Shown here in pieces: positions 22,636 to 33,326 of a stretch of 64,000 bases of DNA (position 1 is its first letter; the number at the start of each line of letters is the position of its first letter). Position numbers and translations under genes: made by a program. The stretch is from assembly GCA_036936605.1 (NCBI GenBank), contig JAUPFV010000005.1, forward strand, positions 74,288,885 through 74,352,884, given 5' to 3'. Origin of the DNA: Limnanthes douglasii subsp. nivea. Lineage: Eukaryota > Streptophyta > Magnoliopsida > Brassicales > Limnanthaceae. The notes beneath the pieces are model-generated. The model saw only the letters and a list, made by a program, of their open reading frames with translations. It made no database searches and was not told where the DNA came from.

Positions 22636-22899
22636 CTGGATAGTGCCTGTTTGTATCACTTTGTCTTTCGGTTTAATTTTCTTTAGATGAATGTATCTTC
22701 TATTGTATGAGGTTTAATGAATGTATCTCCTTAGATGAATGTATCTTCTTAGAATGCGGTGATATGTAAAATACATAAATATTGAACAACAACTAGAAAC
22801 CCAAACATAACAACTTAGCATTACATAAGAAATGGGGATAATAATAACATTTCGAAACATAAATAATAAAAACACGTTCGAAGACGACACATTGCACTA
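22636..22899. other. Shared 3' flank of SANT-like genes 2 and 3
   Basis: AT-rich interval between two converging genes. A GAATGTATCTTCT motif is repeated three times at about 22690-22755. No terminator can be defined. Confidence 0.4.
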
Positions 22900-23271
22900 T
22901 TAGTATTCGTATCGCAAGTTGTGTAAAACATCGTCGCCATCCTCCCTTGCCATAACCATATCCTCCACATATGCTACCATATCCTTAGTGATATAGTCGC
23001 AGACTGTCATTTCCCAGACCTTTACCACTTCCTCTTTTATTCTCCGCGACATGAACAACAACTTCGTGAGCGGTTGGACGAAAAGGTACCGTCTCTTGAT
23101 TTTGTCACGGTTGCGCAAAACGACACTTTCAGTTTGTAAACAACCGTAGTTGTAATACATATGGCATAAGACCCTTTCAAAAAATGCATCACTCATATCT
23201 TCACCCAACTCGGCGCGGGAATCTTTCACTGCTACAAGCATATAGTAGTCTTCATTAGGCGTAAACTCCAT
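22900..23271 (-). CDS. SANT-like small protein 3 (intact)
   Basis: Intact frame of 123 codons, ATG at 23271 to the stop at 22900. N-terminus MEFTPNEDYYMLVAVKD keeps the ED-x2-M/L-x2-A pattern although the usual Trp is Phe; then VLCHMYYNYGC, a basic stretch (NRDKIKRRYL) and CDYITKDMVAYVEDM near the end. This is the same layout as the two neighbouring proteins. Upstream, on its own strand, lie a TATA-like box (TATAAATA near 23316-23323) and five TTGGCGGGAG repeats (23341-23425). A second intact member makes it likely that these small genes are real and under selection. Confidence 0.72.
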   Translation of the reverse strand: MEFTPNEDYYMLVAVKDSRAELGEDMSDAFFERVLCHMYYNYGCLQTESVVLRNRDKIKRRYLFVQPLTKLLFMSRRIKEEVVKVWEMTVCDYITKDMVAYVEDMVMAREDGDDVLHNLRYEY

Positions 23272-23299
23272 TTGTTTTTTAGTGTTTGGTGGATGCCAT

Positions 23300-23425
23300 G
23301 TTACTTGATAATACTTGTATATTTATAATGGTAAAACATGTTGGCGGGAGTCTCATTTGGCGGGAGTTTCAGTTGGCGGGAGTCGCACTTGGCGGGAGTC
23401 TCTTTTGGCGGGAGAGTTATTTACT
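23300..23425 (-). promoter_or_regulatory. Promoter of SANT-like 3 with five E2F-like repeats
   Basis: Five copies of (T)TGGCGGGAGT at about 17-bp spacing (23341-23425) stand just upstream of a minus-strand TATA-like box, 30-50 bp from the start codon of SANT-like 3. The same motif occurs in the 22009-22272 promoter. Regular spacing suggests local tandem amplification of a binding site. Confidence 0.6.
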
Positions 23426-23429
23426 ATGT

Positions 23430-23800
23430 TCCTAGTGGTTCCCCGCCGGGTTACACATTTTCTACCGTCGGGGTGGAAGGAACATTTCCCTTGGAATTGG
23501 AATGATTAATTGGTCTAGAACCCCGCCAGGTCAGAATTTTTCACCTGCCGGTTGAAATACTACACTAGCGGGGTTAAAACTTCCCCGAAGGTTTACATTT
23601 TTCATACCGGCGGGGTGAGTGCAAACAAGAGACTTCCAGTTTGTATGGAATGTTGGTCCAGAACTCCGTTTGGCCCCAAATTTCATACCGTCGGTTGACA
23701 ATGTCGACCGCCGGGGTGGAAGATTAGAAAATCAGATTTTTCCACTCGTCATCAACCGGCGGCTGACATATTTTCACCCGCCGGGTTGGAAGGAATTCCA
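23430..23800. repeat. CCGGCGG palindrome array 3
   Basis: About 370 bp with repeated CCCCGCC(G/A)GGT and CCGGCGGGGT units in both orientations, separated by T-rich spacers such as ATTTTTCATA. It lies between the promoter of SANT-like 3 and the 3' end of the PMD gene. A single further pair is at about 26025-26055. Confidence 0.85.
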
Positions 23801-23999
23801 AACACTAAAAGTTCAAACTTGCTTAAATGGAAAATGTGTTTTTGTTTTGGTTGAATTCATGGTACAAAGAGAAACAATACACAAAACGACATTACGCGAA
23901 CAACGTAGTTAACAACAAATTGAAAGCAAGAGTATCGTGATCATCGTACAACAACACAAAATGTAAAACAAACACAATCCACAAAATGTAGTTTGCAAA

Positions 24000-26340
24000 C
24001 TAAAACAACATGTAAATGAAGAATGCGAATACCATAAACAGAAGCCACGGACTAGTGATCTCCAACACCTTCTTTGCGAACGACATGAGCTCGTCAGGGG
24101 AATTGTCCAACGACCGAACACGATTAATCGTGTTGATCGCATCAACCGCTGACCTCTCGGTAAGAATACAAGGCGTGATGTTAAACCAACCGTACATCTT
24201 CACGTACTCCTTGTACTGTGGGGATGACGTGTGGCTACTCCCTTCCAAGGGCCTCGAGTACCTATCGATAATGTAAAGGTGCTCCCTCCAGTTCGCACAG
24301 TGCCTCCCTTGCAGCGCATAACGGAGATGGTCTCCTCTTTGCAGACCGGTTCTAGCCAAAAGAGGGTCCAACGACTTTTCCTGGATCCAACTAAACTGCC
24401 TCATCACTCGGTCCGGGTGATATGCTTCGCTTACTAGCATAAGGCGAATAGGGTTCCGATACAACCCTATTGCCTGCTCAGGGCACACTTCACGTACATC
24501 CTCATAAGGTCGGAATATCACCTACAAAAAAAGCAATTAGGCATATAATCATATAATTAATAGTCAAATAATAATATACGTAAACAACAATACTTACTTC
24601 CGTCTCTCATTGCGCTGTAAGGATGTCACAGTAGTAAGGCTTCCCGCGAGCTACTGATCCAGTAATCCTCTTGGGCAACCACGCTGGCATTTTTGGATCG
24701 GTCGGGCTATAACCGTTGTTAACCGCCACCCGGAAGATGGGAAAGTGGTCGTAGATCCAACATTCCATCAGGGCCAAAAACCCGACCAAGCTCTTCAAGG
24801 AGTGATTCGAAACTGTCCCAAACTTTTGTACAACCACACGAGCGCACATGTACCCCATGCATACTTACGGAGGTCAGACAAATCCTCGAGGTAGTGGAGA
24901 AAATCGCACTGGATGTTCTTCTGGCTCGTATTTGCGAAGATGATACGCCCAAGGAAGAACATGATGTATGCCCTAGCAGCCGATTTCTTCATCTCCGTAG
25001 TGAGGTCGGCATTGGAATCCCAATACTCCGCCCCGGAGAACGTCGTCCGTAGCCATCGGAGGCCAAACCCACTCCCGTCATGTGCCTCCATATCCTCCCG
25101 CACAACATCCGCTGAAACTCCCAACAAATCTGCATAACGTGCATATGTCGCACCTATATCCTCCGTCCTAAAGGCGTCGATAATTCTCCTCTCGACCGGG
25201 AGGCCAGTGATGACATACACGTCATCTAGCGTGACGGTCATCTCCCCGAATGCAAACTGGAAGGTGTTGGTCTCTTGGTGCCACCTCTCAATGAACACCT
25301 CAGCCAACTGTACGTGCGTGTTGAACTTCGGAAGATGGCGCATTAGTGGCCAGAACGGTGTCTCTTCCAACAAAGCTTTGACACCCAACTGCTTGCTAAG
25401 GTCCCACTGACCGAGCAGACCGTACTTCGACTGGACGGTGATACTAAATCGTGCCTGCAAAAAATCCAAACACATATATAATTTTAACACAAATAAAACA
25501 GTTAAACTAAGAACAAAATATAAGTTAATCCAAAATTAAAAAACTTGCGTCGTCCATGAATGTGTAGTACGCCTTATGTTGCGCGTAATCAGGGAACAGA
25601 AGGATATTATTTTGCGCTAAAAACAAGTTCCTCCATCCTTCCGGATCAGTAGAACGTCCGACCGTACCCTCTCTTCGAAGTGGTGGCATTGGGACCTCTG
25701 TTTCCTCTTCTGTCTCGACCTCGTCTATTAGCGCACGTGGAGGAGTCGGTCGTACAGCGGGCTCCCTTGTGGCATCATATTTTCTATGTCGCAAAGATCT
25801 TTCGGTGTGGCCCGGGCGCACCTCACGCTCGGGGCGTTCCCTTTGTTCGGGGCAATCGATCGCCGCCCGTCGGCTACCTCATTCGCCTTTCTTTTGGGGA
25901 GGGACTTCACGTTTTCGCCTCAGGATTTTTGGTGTCTTCTCTTTAACGGGGCGAGGTGCTTCCTGTCTGTGGGAACAAATAGATCAAAATAAGTTAGAAT
26001 TTCTACAAAATTAACTAGGTCCCTGCCGGTTGAACTATTTTCACTCGGCGGGGAAATATATTTAATTTCAAAATACAATTTCGACCCCGTCAAACAGACC
26101 CAAAAACGTCATTGGAGACCTGAAACAAAAACTCCAAATCCTAACCTAAAACACCAAATCGGCCACACCAACTCTACCCTAGCATCAATATACAAGTAAA
26201 AACAACTTAATAAACATGCTTCGCCTATTATAACAGCCATTCCATATCAAAATCTTAAAAACTTAAGAAAAACTAAATATAGCAAAAAAACAATATTTAA
26301 GAGTATAAACTTACTCTTTTCCTTTTCCCGTTGTCGTTCT
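24000..26340 (-). pseudogene. Plant mobile domain (PMD) gene inside the MULE
   Basis: Minus-strand gene with introns. Proposed parts: a short first exon ending at 26312 (donor GTAAGT), exon 25962 to about 25546, exon about 25456-24598 and exon 24521-24000; the introns at 24522-24597 and 25963-26311 have GT...AG ends. The core (LPKFNTHVQLAEVFIERW, then FAFGEMTVTLDDVYVITGLP near 25240-25340; KYAWGTCALVWLYKSLG near 24820-24880; WIYDHFPIF; VIFRPYEDVREVCPEQA; PDRVMRQFSWIQ) is the plant mobile domain, related to MAIN/MAIL proteins and known from plant transposons. The last 20 residues (SPWLLFMVFAFFIYMLF) form a hydrophobic C-terminal tail. Defects: a frame change near 24815, an in-frame TGA at about 24607 and a frame change near 25825. 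PMD proteins act in gene silencing; in transposons their role is unproven. Confidence 0.82.
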
Positions 26341-26577
26341 TCACTGGGTATCGATCTACTGAAGTTCTTGAAGTTTGAATTTGGGGCTGATTTGGAAGTT
26401 TGGAGTAGTGGAGAAATGAGAGGGAAAGTTAGGGCTGGTTTAGGTTTGTTTTTGTTTTGGGGATGGTTAGTGGATAGGATTAGAACTTAGTAAAAACGAA
26501 AAGGTATTTTTGGTATAAATTTGGGACTACTTAAAATATGGATGGGTATAGTTATAATTAGGACTGCTTATCCAAAG
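26341..26577. other. Right subterminal region of the MULE
   Basis: Likely upstream region of the PMD gene running into the terminal repeat. No further motif recognised. Confidence 0.4.
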
Positions 26578-26608
26578 AGGCCCTAATTTAACCAAAACTG
26601 TATAATAA

Positions 26609-26720
26609 TTCATCTAAACTACTCCATTAATTGCCAGAAAAATAAACAACCTTTCACTATTATTAGTATTCTTCTTCCAATTATTCATCTCCAAAATAGA
26701 ACCTTTCACTATTATTAGTA
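26609..26720. repeat. Inter-MULE spacer with 52-bp tandem duplication
   Basis: ACCTTTCACTATTATTAGTA starts at 26649 and again at 26701. The first copy continues uninterrupted (TTCTTCTTCCAATTATTC); the second is split by MULE element A, after which the sequence resumes at 27788. Confidence 0.88.
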
Positions 26721-27787
26721 GGCCAAAGCTATTTCCCCCATCAAAATTATTATTTCCCCCATAATTTGAAAAAAACCATATGTTGTTATTTCCTCCATAA
26801 AGGAAAATACACATTTGCCCTTACACCAATTTTTCTTAAAAAACTATTACCCTAACATACCATTACCCATTCACTACAACTAAACCCATTTTTCACAAAA
26901 CAACAAAACGAGTACCTTACAAATTGAAGAGAGAGAAAAAACTTGGAGAAGAAAAATCATTCTTCACAAAAGAGAGAGAAGCTTGGTGAAGAAAACCCAT
27001 TCTTCACAAAACCATTCGAAGAGAGAAGATAGAAGGCTTGGAAAAGGTATGATTTCTTCATTTTTCTTTGCTTTTTCATTTTCGATTAGGGTTTGGTTTG
27101 GAAAAGTTTTCTGCAATTTTTGAAATGCGTCGAGCATGTTTATCGGATGATGTTTTTAACGGGACTGAAAGTTTGCAACTGATTCCGAGTGGCCCTCTCG
27201 GAATCAGTTGCACATTTTTTTTGAAAACTTGCAACTGATTCCGAGTGGCCCACTTGAAATCAGTTGCAACTTGGTTCAAACTTAAGACATCTGATTCCGA
27301 GTGGCCCTCTCGGAATGAGATGCACATTTTTTTTTAAATTACACCTGATTCCTAATGCCCGGCTCGGAAATAGTTGTTTTTCTTTCATAACTGTAAAAAT
27401 CGGGTTTAGCTGAAAAAAATAAGTTTCGAAATAGGTATTTTCAAGCTACGAAGTTGTAAAACGTAAAAACAAGTTTAAATTATCTTGTTTGTCGATTGAG
27501 TGCTGTTCTCCGGCTTTGTTTGGGTTTCTTCATTTTCCATGATTAATCTTCAATAAAATTGAAGTTCTTTGTTTTAGGGTTAATTTTAGAGGTAGAATCA
27601 TATATCTTGGATTAAAGTTAGGTTAATGCTGTGTTTTTTCATATAAGACTATTTATTAGATAAATGGCATCTAGTGATAAATTTGAAATAAAAATAAGGG
27701 TAATTTGGTAAAAACAAGTCACTAGTGTTTTTGAAAGTTTGAAAAATGGAGGAAATAAAAAATAATATGGAGAAAATAGCTTTGGCC
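26721..27787. mobile_element. Non-autonomous MULE, element A, 1067 bp
   Basis: Perfect 9-bp target duplication TTATTAGTA (26712-26720 and 27788-27796). The terminal inverted repeats begin GGCCAAAGCTATTT on both sides and extend imperfectly for about 50 bp with repeated TTTCCYCCAT. There is no open frame of note. At 27170-27385 it carries about four hairpin units built from CTGATTCCGAG and its complement. Same family as element B at 33327-34342. Confidence 0.93.
27170..27385. repeat. Hairpin minisatellite in element A
   Basis: Tandem palindromes of about 36-45 bp: CAACTGATTCCGAG, a short GGCCC loop, then CTCGGAATCAGTTG. The first is nearly perfect; the later ones are degenerate. Confidence 0.88.
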
Positions 27788-27796
27788 TTATTAGTA

Positions 27797-28416
27797 TTCT
27801 TCTTCCAATTATTCATCTCAAAAATGCCTTTATTATTATCTTATCTCCTACCCGATTTATTTTTACCCAAAAATAAATCACCCTTTCGATTAAACTTAGT
27901 GAAGCAAATATATCGATATCAATAATAATTACTAAAAAAACATTATTATCTATCATTATCGTAAATTAATATAGTTTATAATATTTTAGATTACAACAAT
28001 ATTTTAATATTAGGTGGATTATATATATATATACGTACAAATATATGGCCGGTACACAGAATCCAATAACATATCCCAAAATCGATGGTAAAATTCAATC
28101 CCCATAAACAGACATAATATTCATATGAGAAAACATAAGCAAACGAGCCTCTGGATCTTTGAATTTATATGAAAACAGTAAAATATTTCCCTATTGAAAC
28201 ACAACTTAATTCTTCAAGTCAAACTCAAAACACGTTTTCTAAAAATGCAGTTCTTATTAGATACACAAGAAGAATGCTTATTGTTAGATACACAAGACAG
28301 TTGAAGATAGCCTAACTCTTATCTTTCTCTCTTAAGAGACATGGTACATAGACGTGTCCAGCAAGAAGATAATTTTGCCAAACTAATCAAAATCACTTTT
28401 ATCAAAAAATAATTTT
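27797..28416. other. 3' flank of the formyltransferase gene
   Basis: AT-rich, with a short (TA)n run near 28024. Presumably contains the 3' UTR of the minus-strand gene. Nothing else seen. Confidence 0.45.
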
Positions 28417-31400
28417 TTATAACTTCTTTAGCTTCTGGCCTCGCAATCCATTCAAAAAAGATGCTGCATTTATCACTTTCTTTCCGGGAAGTTGAACTTC
28501 CAGTACCTGGTATAGTCACCAAGGGCACAAACTATTAGTGTGATTGATCATATATCACAGCTATCTAAATAGCTATTGTACAGAAGAAGAAAAATATCCA
28601 TAGGTCCAAAGCTGAACAAAATATGGAAAATGGTTCGAGATACATTTTCAAAACATTAAGTTTGAAGGGTTTACAGAAATAGGAAAAACTATGAGCAACT
28701 CGAAATCCAAGAGTTTATAGAAAAATCGCGTCAATCAAGCCTAGGCCAGTTAAAATTTAAAAAAGAAATGACTTAATGTCTAACCTATCCCTAGGTTTAG
28801 GTCATTGTCCATCATTTTTTTCAACAAACCAATCCTCAAACGATAAACTTTATACAACTAACGTTAAAAAAAAAAAAAAAAAAAATCATGGATGGATTGG
28901 AGTGATCTATTTTATTCTCAACTACTAGAAATATAATGTACATCTAGTCAAAAATTAGAACTCTTAAATGAACTAGTGTAAATTTCTATTGGTAGTTGAA
29001 AACAATGGTTATATGGAACCCTTGTACTACGGAGTATAAAAAGATACATCTTTTGAGGTATGACCACGAAATAACTAGTGTCCAATGGCACACGAATTAC
29101 AGTTATAACTCAAATGACATATTCTTTTACAGTCAATAGTAAAGAGTTCCATATAACCTTTCTTTTGCAACTACTTGTAGAAATAAACATCAGTCCGTCG
29201 CAAGATCCTAATATTTCCGACTTTTAACTAATTCTAAATGAAATTTCTAGCAACTGGGATCAGATAGATTACTCGTCTTTTTGCAATCCAAATATTCCAA
29301 ACCATTATAAGTCGATAAAAAGAGTTTATGCTCAACGTCTAAAATTGATCTACTGATATCTAAATCCGCGAACATGGGGCCTGAAATGAAGGATGACCTT
29401 AATTTTTAAGGCAGACCTTTTGGACATAGAATTTTAGAAAAACAAACCCGTTTAGTTTTGCACATTGTCCAAAATATGAACTATACACTCTTAAACTCGG
29501 ACAATAGCATAAATAACTCTGCAACCGGTAATGCTAGGATAATAGACGCATCCAATATTTGTTTCTGGTTCAGTTGTGTTAAAAGATGGAGAGCATGTTA
29601 TGACTGGAAATTATTTTGCTAAAAGAGAAAAAACAACGCTATAGATTTATTGTTTTTAAGGCTTGTAAACGAAAACCCTTTTCTTTTTAGGTTAGTCTAG
29701 TTTTTCAGTCTTCAAAATATAGTTTTTCTATCAACCTCTCTCTTTATCAAACTTCATTCAATTATGCATTATTAGTATTTTCAATTTATATCTCTGGCTT
29801 ATTATATTGTTCGGCTGAAGTGTTGGTTCCTTAAAAAATACGATTTTTATCTGCTTATTTGCAAGCAAGCTCTTTAGCTTTGTAAGTCATGCACTAAACA
29901 ACCTCTAAGAAATTAAATTCGCAAAACCAAGCTGTTCAAAGTATGTCGTACTCGTACCTCGAGTGTGGTGCATCCTCCACAAGGAAACAACAAAGCCCCT
30001 TTCTTGAAAATGATGTACTCTGCTTCTTTTTCCTGAAGGTTGCTATCACGACAGACTCTTGTTGTAATGATCTTGAGTTCTAGAATATTGTGCTGATTAT
30101 TTTTTTCGTCAACAGCTACAACTTTAGCTCGCGTTCCTGGCCATCCAGCCAATGCACGAACCTAGAAAGACACAGCATCTTTATACTTTAGATCACATCA
30201 ACAATTCCAAGAGAGAAAAAAAAAGTAGCTTACTTTGTTATGCAGCACTGTAGCTTCCTCATCAAAGGAAAGCCATGACTCCTCCGGAGATATCTGAAAA
30301 AATCCAAATTTATATAATTAAAGACCATTTGTGCAATAATTGGACCACAACATCAACACTTAAATAGTCGGAGTACAGGGATATGGGTAGAGGTGAGATT
30401 TGGTCCGTTTATAAAAAATTAACCCACATTAAATGACTTCAGTTACAAAAATCAGGACTGTTTTGTAATGACATAAATTCAGTTAGCTTCGGTTTCAGTT
30501 CAGGTTTTAGGAACCGAGAAAGGCCTATTTTGTTTTTTAAAGACTCGATCTCCTCAGATATAGATTTGGAATTATACAATGTTTAGGTTATATAAAAAAC
30601 GTAAAGGCACAGTTAATTTTTAATTTTTTAAATCGATTGGTTTGTTTTTGGGTCAGTTCGGACAGAGTCTTCTCCATACTAAAACCGAAACCAATATAAA
30701 TTTGTTTTTTGGCTTGGTTTAACCGGTTTGGTGTGTTCACCCCCAACATACGGCCATGTTAACTATATATAAATAAAAACTCGTTGGGGAAGACTGGTCA
30801 AGTTTTCAAGAGATATGTATATATGTGTGTGCATTTCCGAAAAGAAAAATAGCAAGGTAAAAGTTGTTGCATGTCCACTACTAAAAGCCTAAAAAAGAGT
30901 ATACACCTTGGGAGCCAAAGTAACTTTAGAATCATCCTGGGGTATTGCTTTTAGTTTTGCTGATCCGTCAAAAATGGAAGGAAGCTCACGAATGAGAAGC
31001 TTTGATCCTGCATATTATAATTGAATTCTCAGTTGAAGTATAATACATAAGCCAAAGTATAGTCCGCAAAAAAAATAACTTCATTTGTTTTCAAGTATTA
31101 ATATGTGTACTAAATGAAATAAACTCAACGGATCAATGAAAGACAACAAATATAACTTGCAACTCGCAACATATATAAAAGAAGTTACCTTCAGAAAATA
31201 ACAATGAAAGTAATTCCGGTGCCTGCATGTAGACGAGTAACATTAGTAATAAAATTACCATGGAAAGGACAACCATGTATTCATGACCAGTTTAACAATT
31301 TCAAAACTCACTTCACTCTCTTAGGTAGAACAAAACATGAAAATTTTGTTACCTTAATTTGATCATTGATTTCCACTCTATCAGAGGCAATGACAGGCCC

Positions 31401-33131
31401 AGCATCCAAGGCTCGGACAGTAAATGCTAATGACACTCCTGTTTCTTTCACGCCATCCTAATGCAGAAACTATTGCACAGCTTGAGAGAACAGTCTTAAT
31501 CATTTAAATGAGGATACTGAAGCCTTATGATTAAAGCACCTGCAACGCTCTTTGTACAGGAGCAGCACCACGGTAAAGCGGGAGTAAACTTGGGTGGATA
31601 TTGACCGTCCCTGAGAAATCGCATTTTGAGGTTTGAGAAATTCTAAATCACTGCAAAAGGGCCTTAGACAGATACTTAGTGCAAAAAAAATTAATTTCTA
31701 ACATAACAAGGAATATTAGCGAAAACAAATTGAGGGATATACTATAGTTGAAAAGGAGAAGATAAAAACCATTCAAATTAAGCATGCGTTGTACTTGTTA
31801 AAGCATTCAATGTCAAGTCCATATACAATTATATATATCCCTTCAAATAATGAAGAAAATTCTTACAAATTGCTTATAACGCAAAGTTTGTCTCTTAATA
31901 TTATTAGACATCCAGCTTTGAAAACAAACTAGTTTTGAAACATATATAAATCCATATAAAACAGAATCCTTGCGTGGTTTGAAAGGAAATGAAACGTAGA
32001 CTGTGTAAACATATACATCAACAGCAGATAAAACCATAAAGTCTATTTATCCACAACAATCTACAGTCATATCTTCACCGATCAGTTAAATATTATAGGA
32101 TGACGGATGAGTATACAGTTGAATCGGTAACTAAGTTCTATAGGGTTTTGCAAACTCGAAAGTAGCTCACAAGTAAAAAAAAAAGGATTACTTTGTCAGT
32201 AGTTTTGACTAACCTAGCTGCGGAATATTGAGAAACTTTGTAGGTAATATATTCCCATAGGCTGCCGTGACGCAAAGTGTAGGCTGCAAAGCACTCAAGT
32301 CCGAAATAAACGAATCCTACATGAGCAAAAAAAACAAATCAGCGTGAATAAATAGTCCAACACAATCATACAAGAGCAGTAATTATCGAAGCACATGTAA
32401 CTCGAGACTCCAAAAACCAATAATACTGAATCAAAGAAGTAGAAATCTTTAGCTTACTTCTCCAGCCTTTTCAGGAGTGAAAATAAGATCAGAAGGAAAG
32501 CCTCTCTCTAACGCATGCTGTGCCACTTGCGAAGGCATTGCCTTTCTACCTCGATCCCTCCTCGATGGAGGCTGTGTAACAATCGCGGCAACCTAAACCA
32601 AACCGAACCAAACATACATTATCAACAAAGAAATCCCAAAAATCCTAAACTTTTTTCATACAGTTAAGTCAATTCAAGAATTAGTACCACTAAAAACCTA
32701 AAAAATCATGAATTAAACATTCTAAGAATATATCAGCATGTGTTGTACACCGATTCTCTGCATTAAAGAATAAAAATTTGAAGACCCAAATGAACATTTA
32801 CCTCAAAAAAGGAGTTGGGTGCAGTAGATGCATTGAGTAGAGCGTCAAGAACAGTTGCTGATACCTATAAACAAACATAAACCCATATCCATTTTCATTC
32901 AAAAAAGTTAGAAGCAAAACAAGGGTCAAACACATAACAATTTAGCTTTTGACAATCCTATACATACACATTGGACAGAATCTAGATGTACCAATAAAAA
33001 AAACAAGTACATGATAGTACCTGAGGAGAGCCCAAGAAGACGAGAGATTTTTTCCTTGAAGGAGAAGTAGAAAGAGAAGATGTTGTCGTGTGGAAACAGT
33101 AAAAACGACGTAGCATCAAAGTTGAATTCAT
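28417..33131 (-). CDS. FMT: Methionyl-tRNA formyltransferase, organellar
   Basis: Transfers a formyl group from 10-formyl-tetrahydrofolate to initiator Met-tRNA for translation in plastids or mitochondria. Eleven minus-strand exons with GT...AG introns: 33131-33021, 32864-32802, 32592-32458, 32316-32214, 31610-31540, 31457-31353, 31222-31189, 31007-30907, 30293-30234, 30161-29958, 28506-28417. Joined they give 358 codons without a break, the normal family length. Residues 1-28 are Ser/Thr/Arg-rich, a likely transit peptide. SLVFLGSPQVSATVLDALL opens the Rossmann-like N-domain; NIHPSLLPLYRGAAP carries the catalytic Asn and His and LDAGPV the Asp; the C-terminal domain (about residue 255 on) ends LNGLRGQKLKKL. 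It appears intact and is the only conserved host gene here. The Arabidopsis counterpart is, as I recall, PDE194. Confidence 0.95.
28507..29957 (-). other. Intron 10 of FMT, 1.45 kb
   Basis: Much longer than the other introns (about 70-600 bp). It contains a 20-A run at about 28866-28885 and a short palindrome TACTACGGAGTA near 29025. No transposon boundary could be confirmed. Confidence 0.7.
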
Positions 33132-33326
33132 TCCCTTCTTCTTCGTTCTAATTCTTGCGGTTCGCTTGGCTTTAGTGTTGATAAACAGAACATCGAAGAT
33201 GCTTAGAACACAGTCAAGAAGGTCTGGGCTTTCCCCCCGACCCGTTAAGAGGAAAAGGAACAATTTATGTGTAAATTAGGAATATAGTAAAAGGTAAATT
33301 AATTTATTTTGAATAGGTTTAATATT
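33132..33326 (-). promoter_or_regulatory. 5' UTR and remaining proximal promoter of FMT
   Basis: Only 195 bp separate the start codon from MULE element B. A pyrimidine-rich tract immediately upstream on the minus strand fits a 5' UTR. No convincing TATA box was found. Confidence 0.45.

Larger units (their letters stand above)
16859..26599. mobile_element. Complete 9.74-kb MULE carrying transposase-OTU, PMD and three SANT-like genes
   Basis: Bounded by a perfect 9-bp target duplication GTATAATAA (16850-16858 and 26600-26608). Terminal inverted repeats are short: 16859-16880 and 26578-26599 match at 19 of 22 positions (core TAAATTAGGGCC). Gene order: transposase-OTU (+, 17191-20667); SANT-like 1 (-, 21541-22008); SANT-like 2 (+, 22273-22635); SANT-like 3 (-, 22900-23271); PMD gene (-, 24000 to about 26340). 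CCGGCGG palindrome arrays lie at 17310-17710, 20870-21390 and 23430-23800. Both the 9-bp duplication and the transposase define it as Mutator superfamily. Several genes have premature stops or frameshifts, so this copy is probably non-autonomous, but it is recent enough for ends and duplication to be intact. Confidence 0.95.

Noticed and set aside
29020..29045. Stowaway-like TACTACGGAGTA palindrome in FMT intron 10
   Set aside because: No second terminal repeat or TA duplication found nearby.
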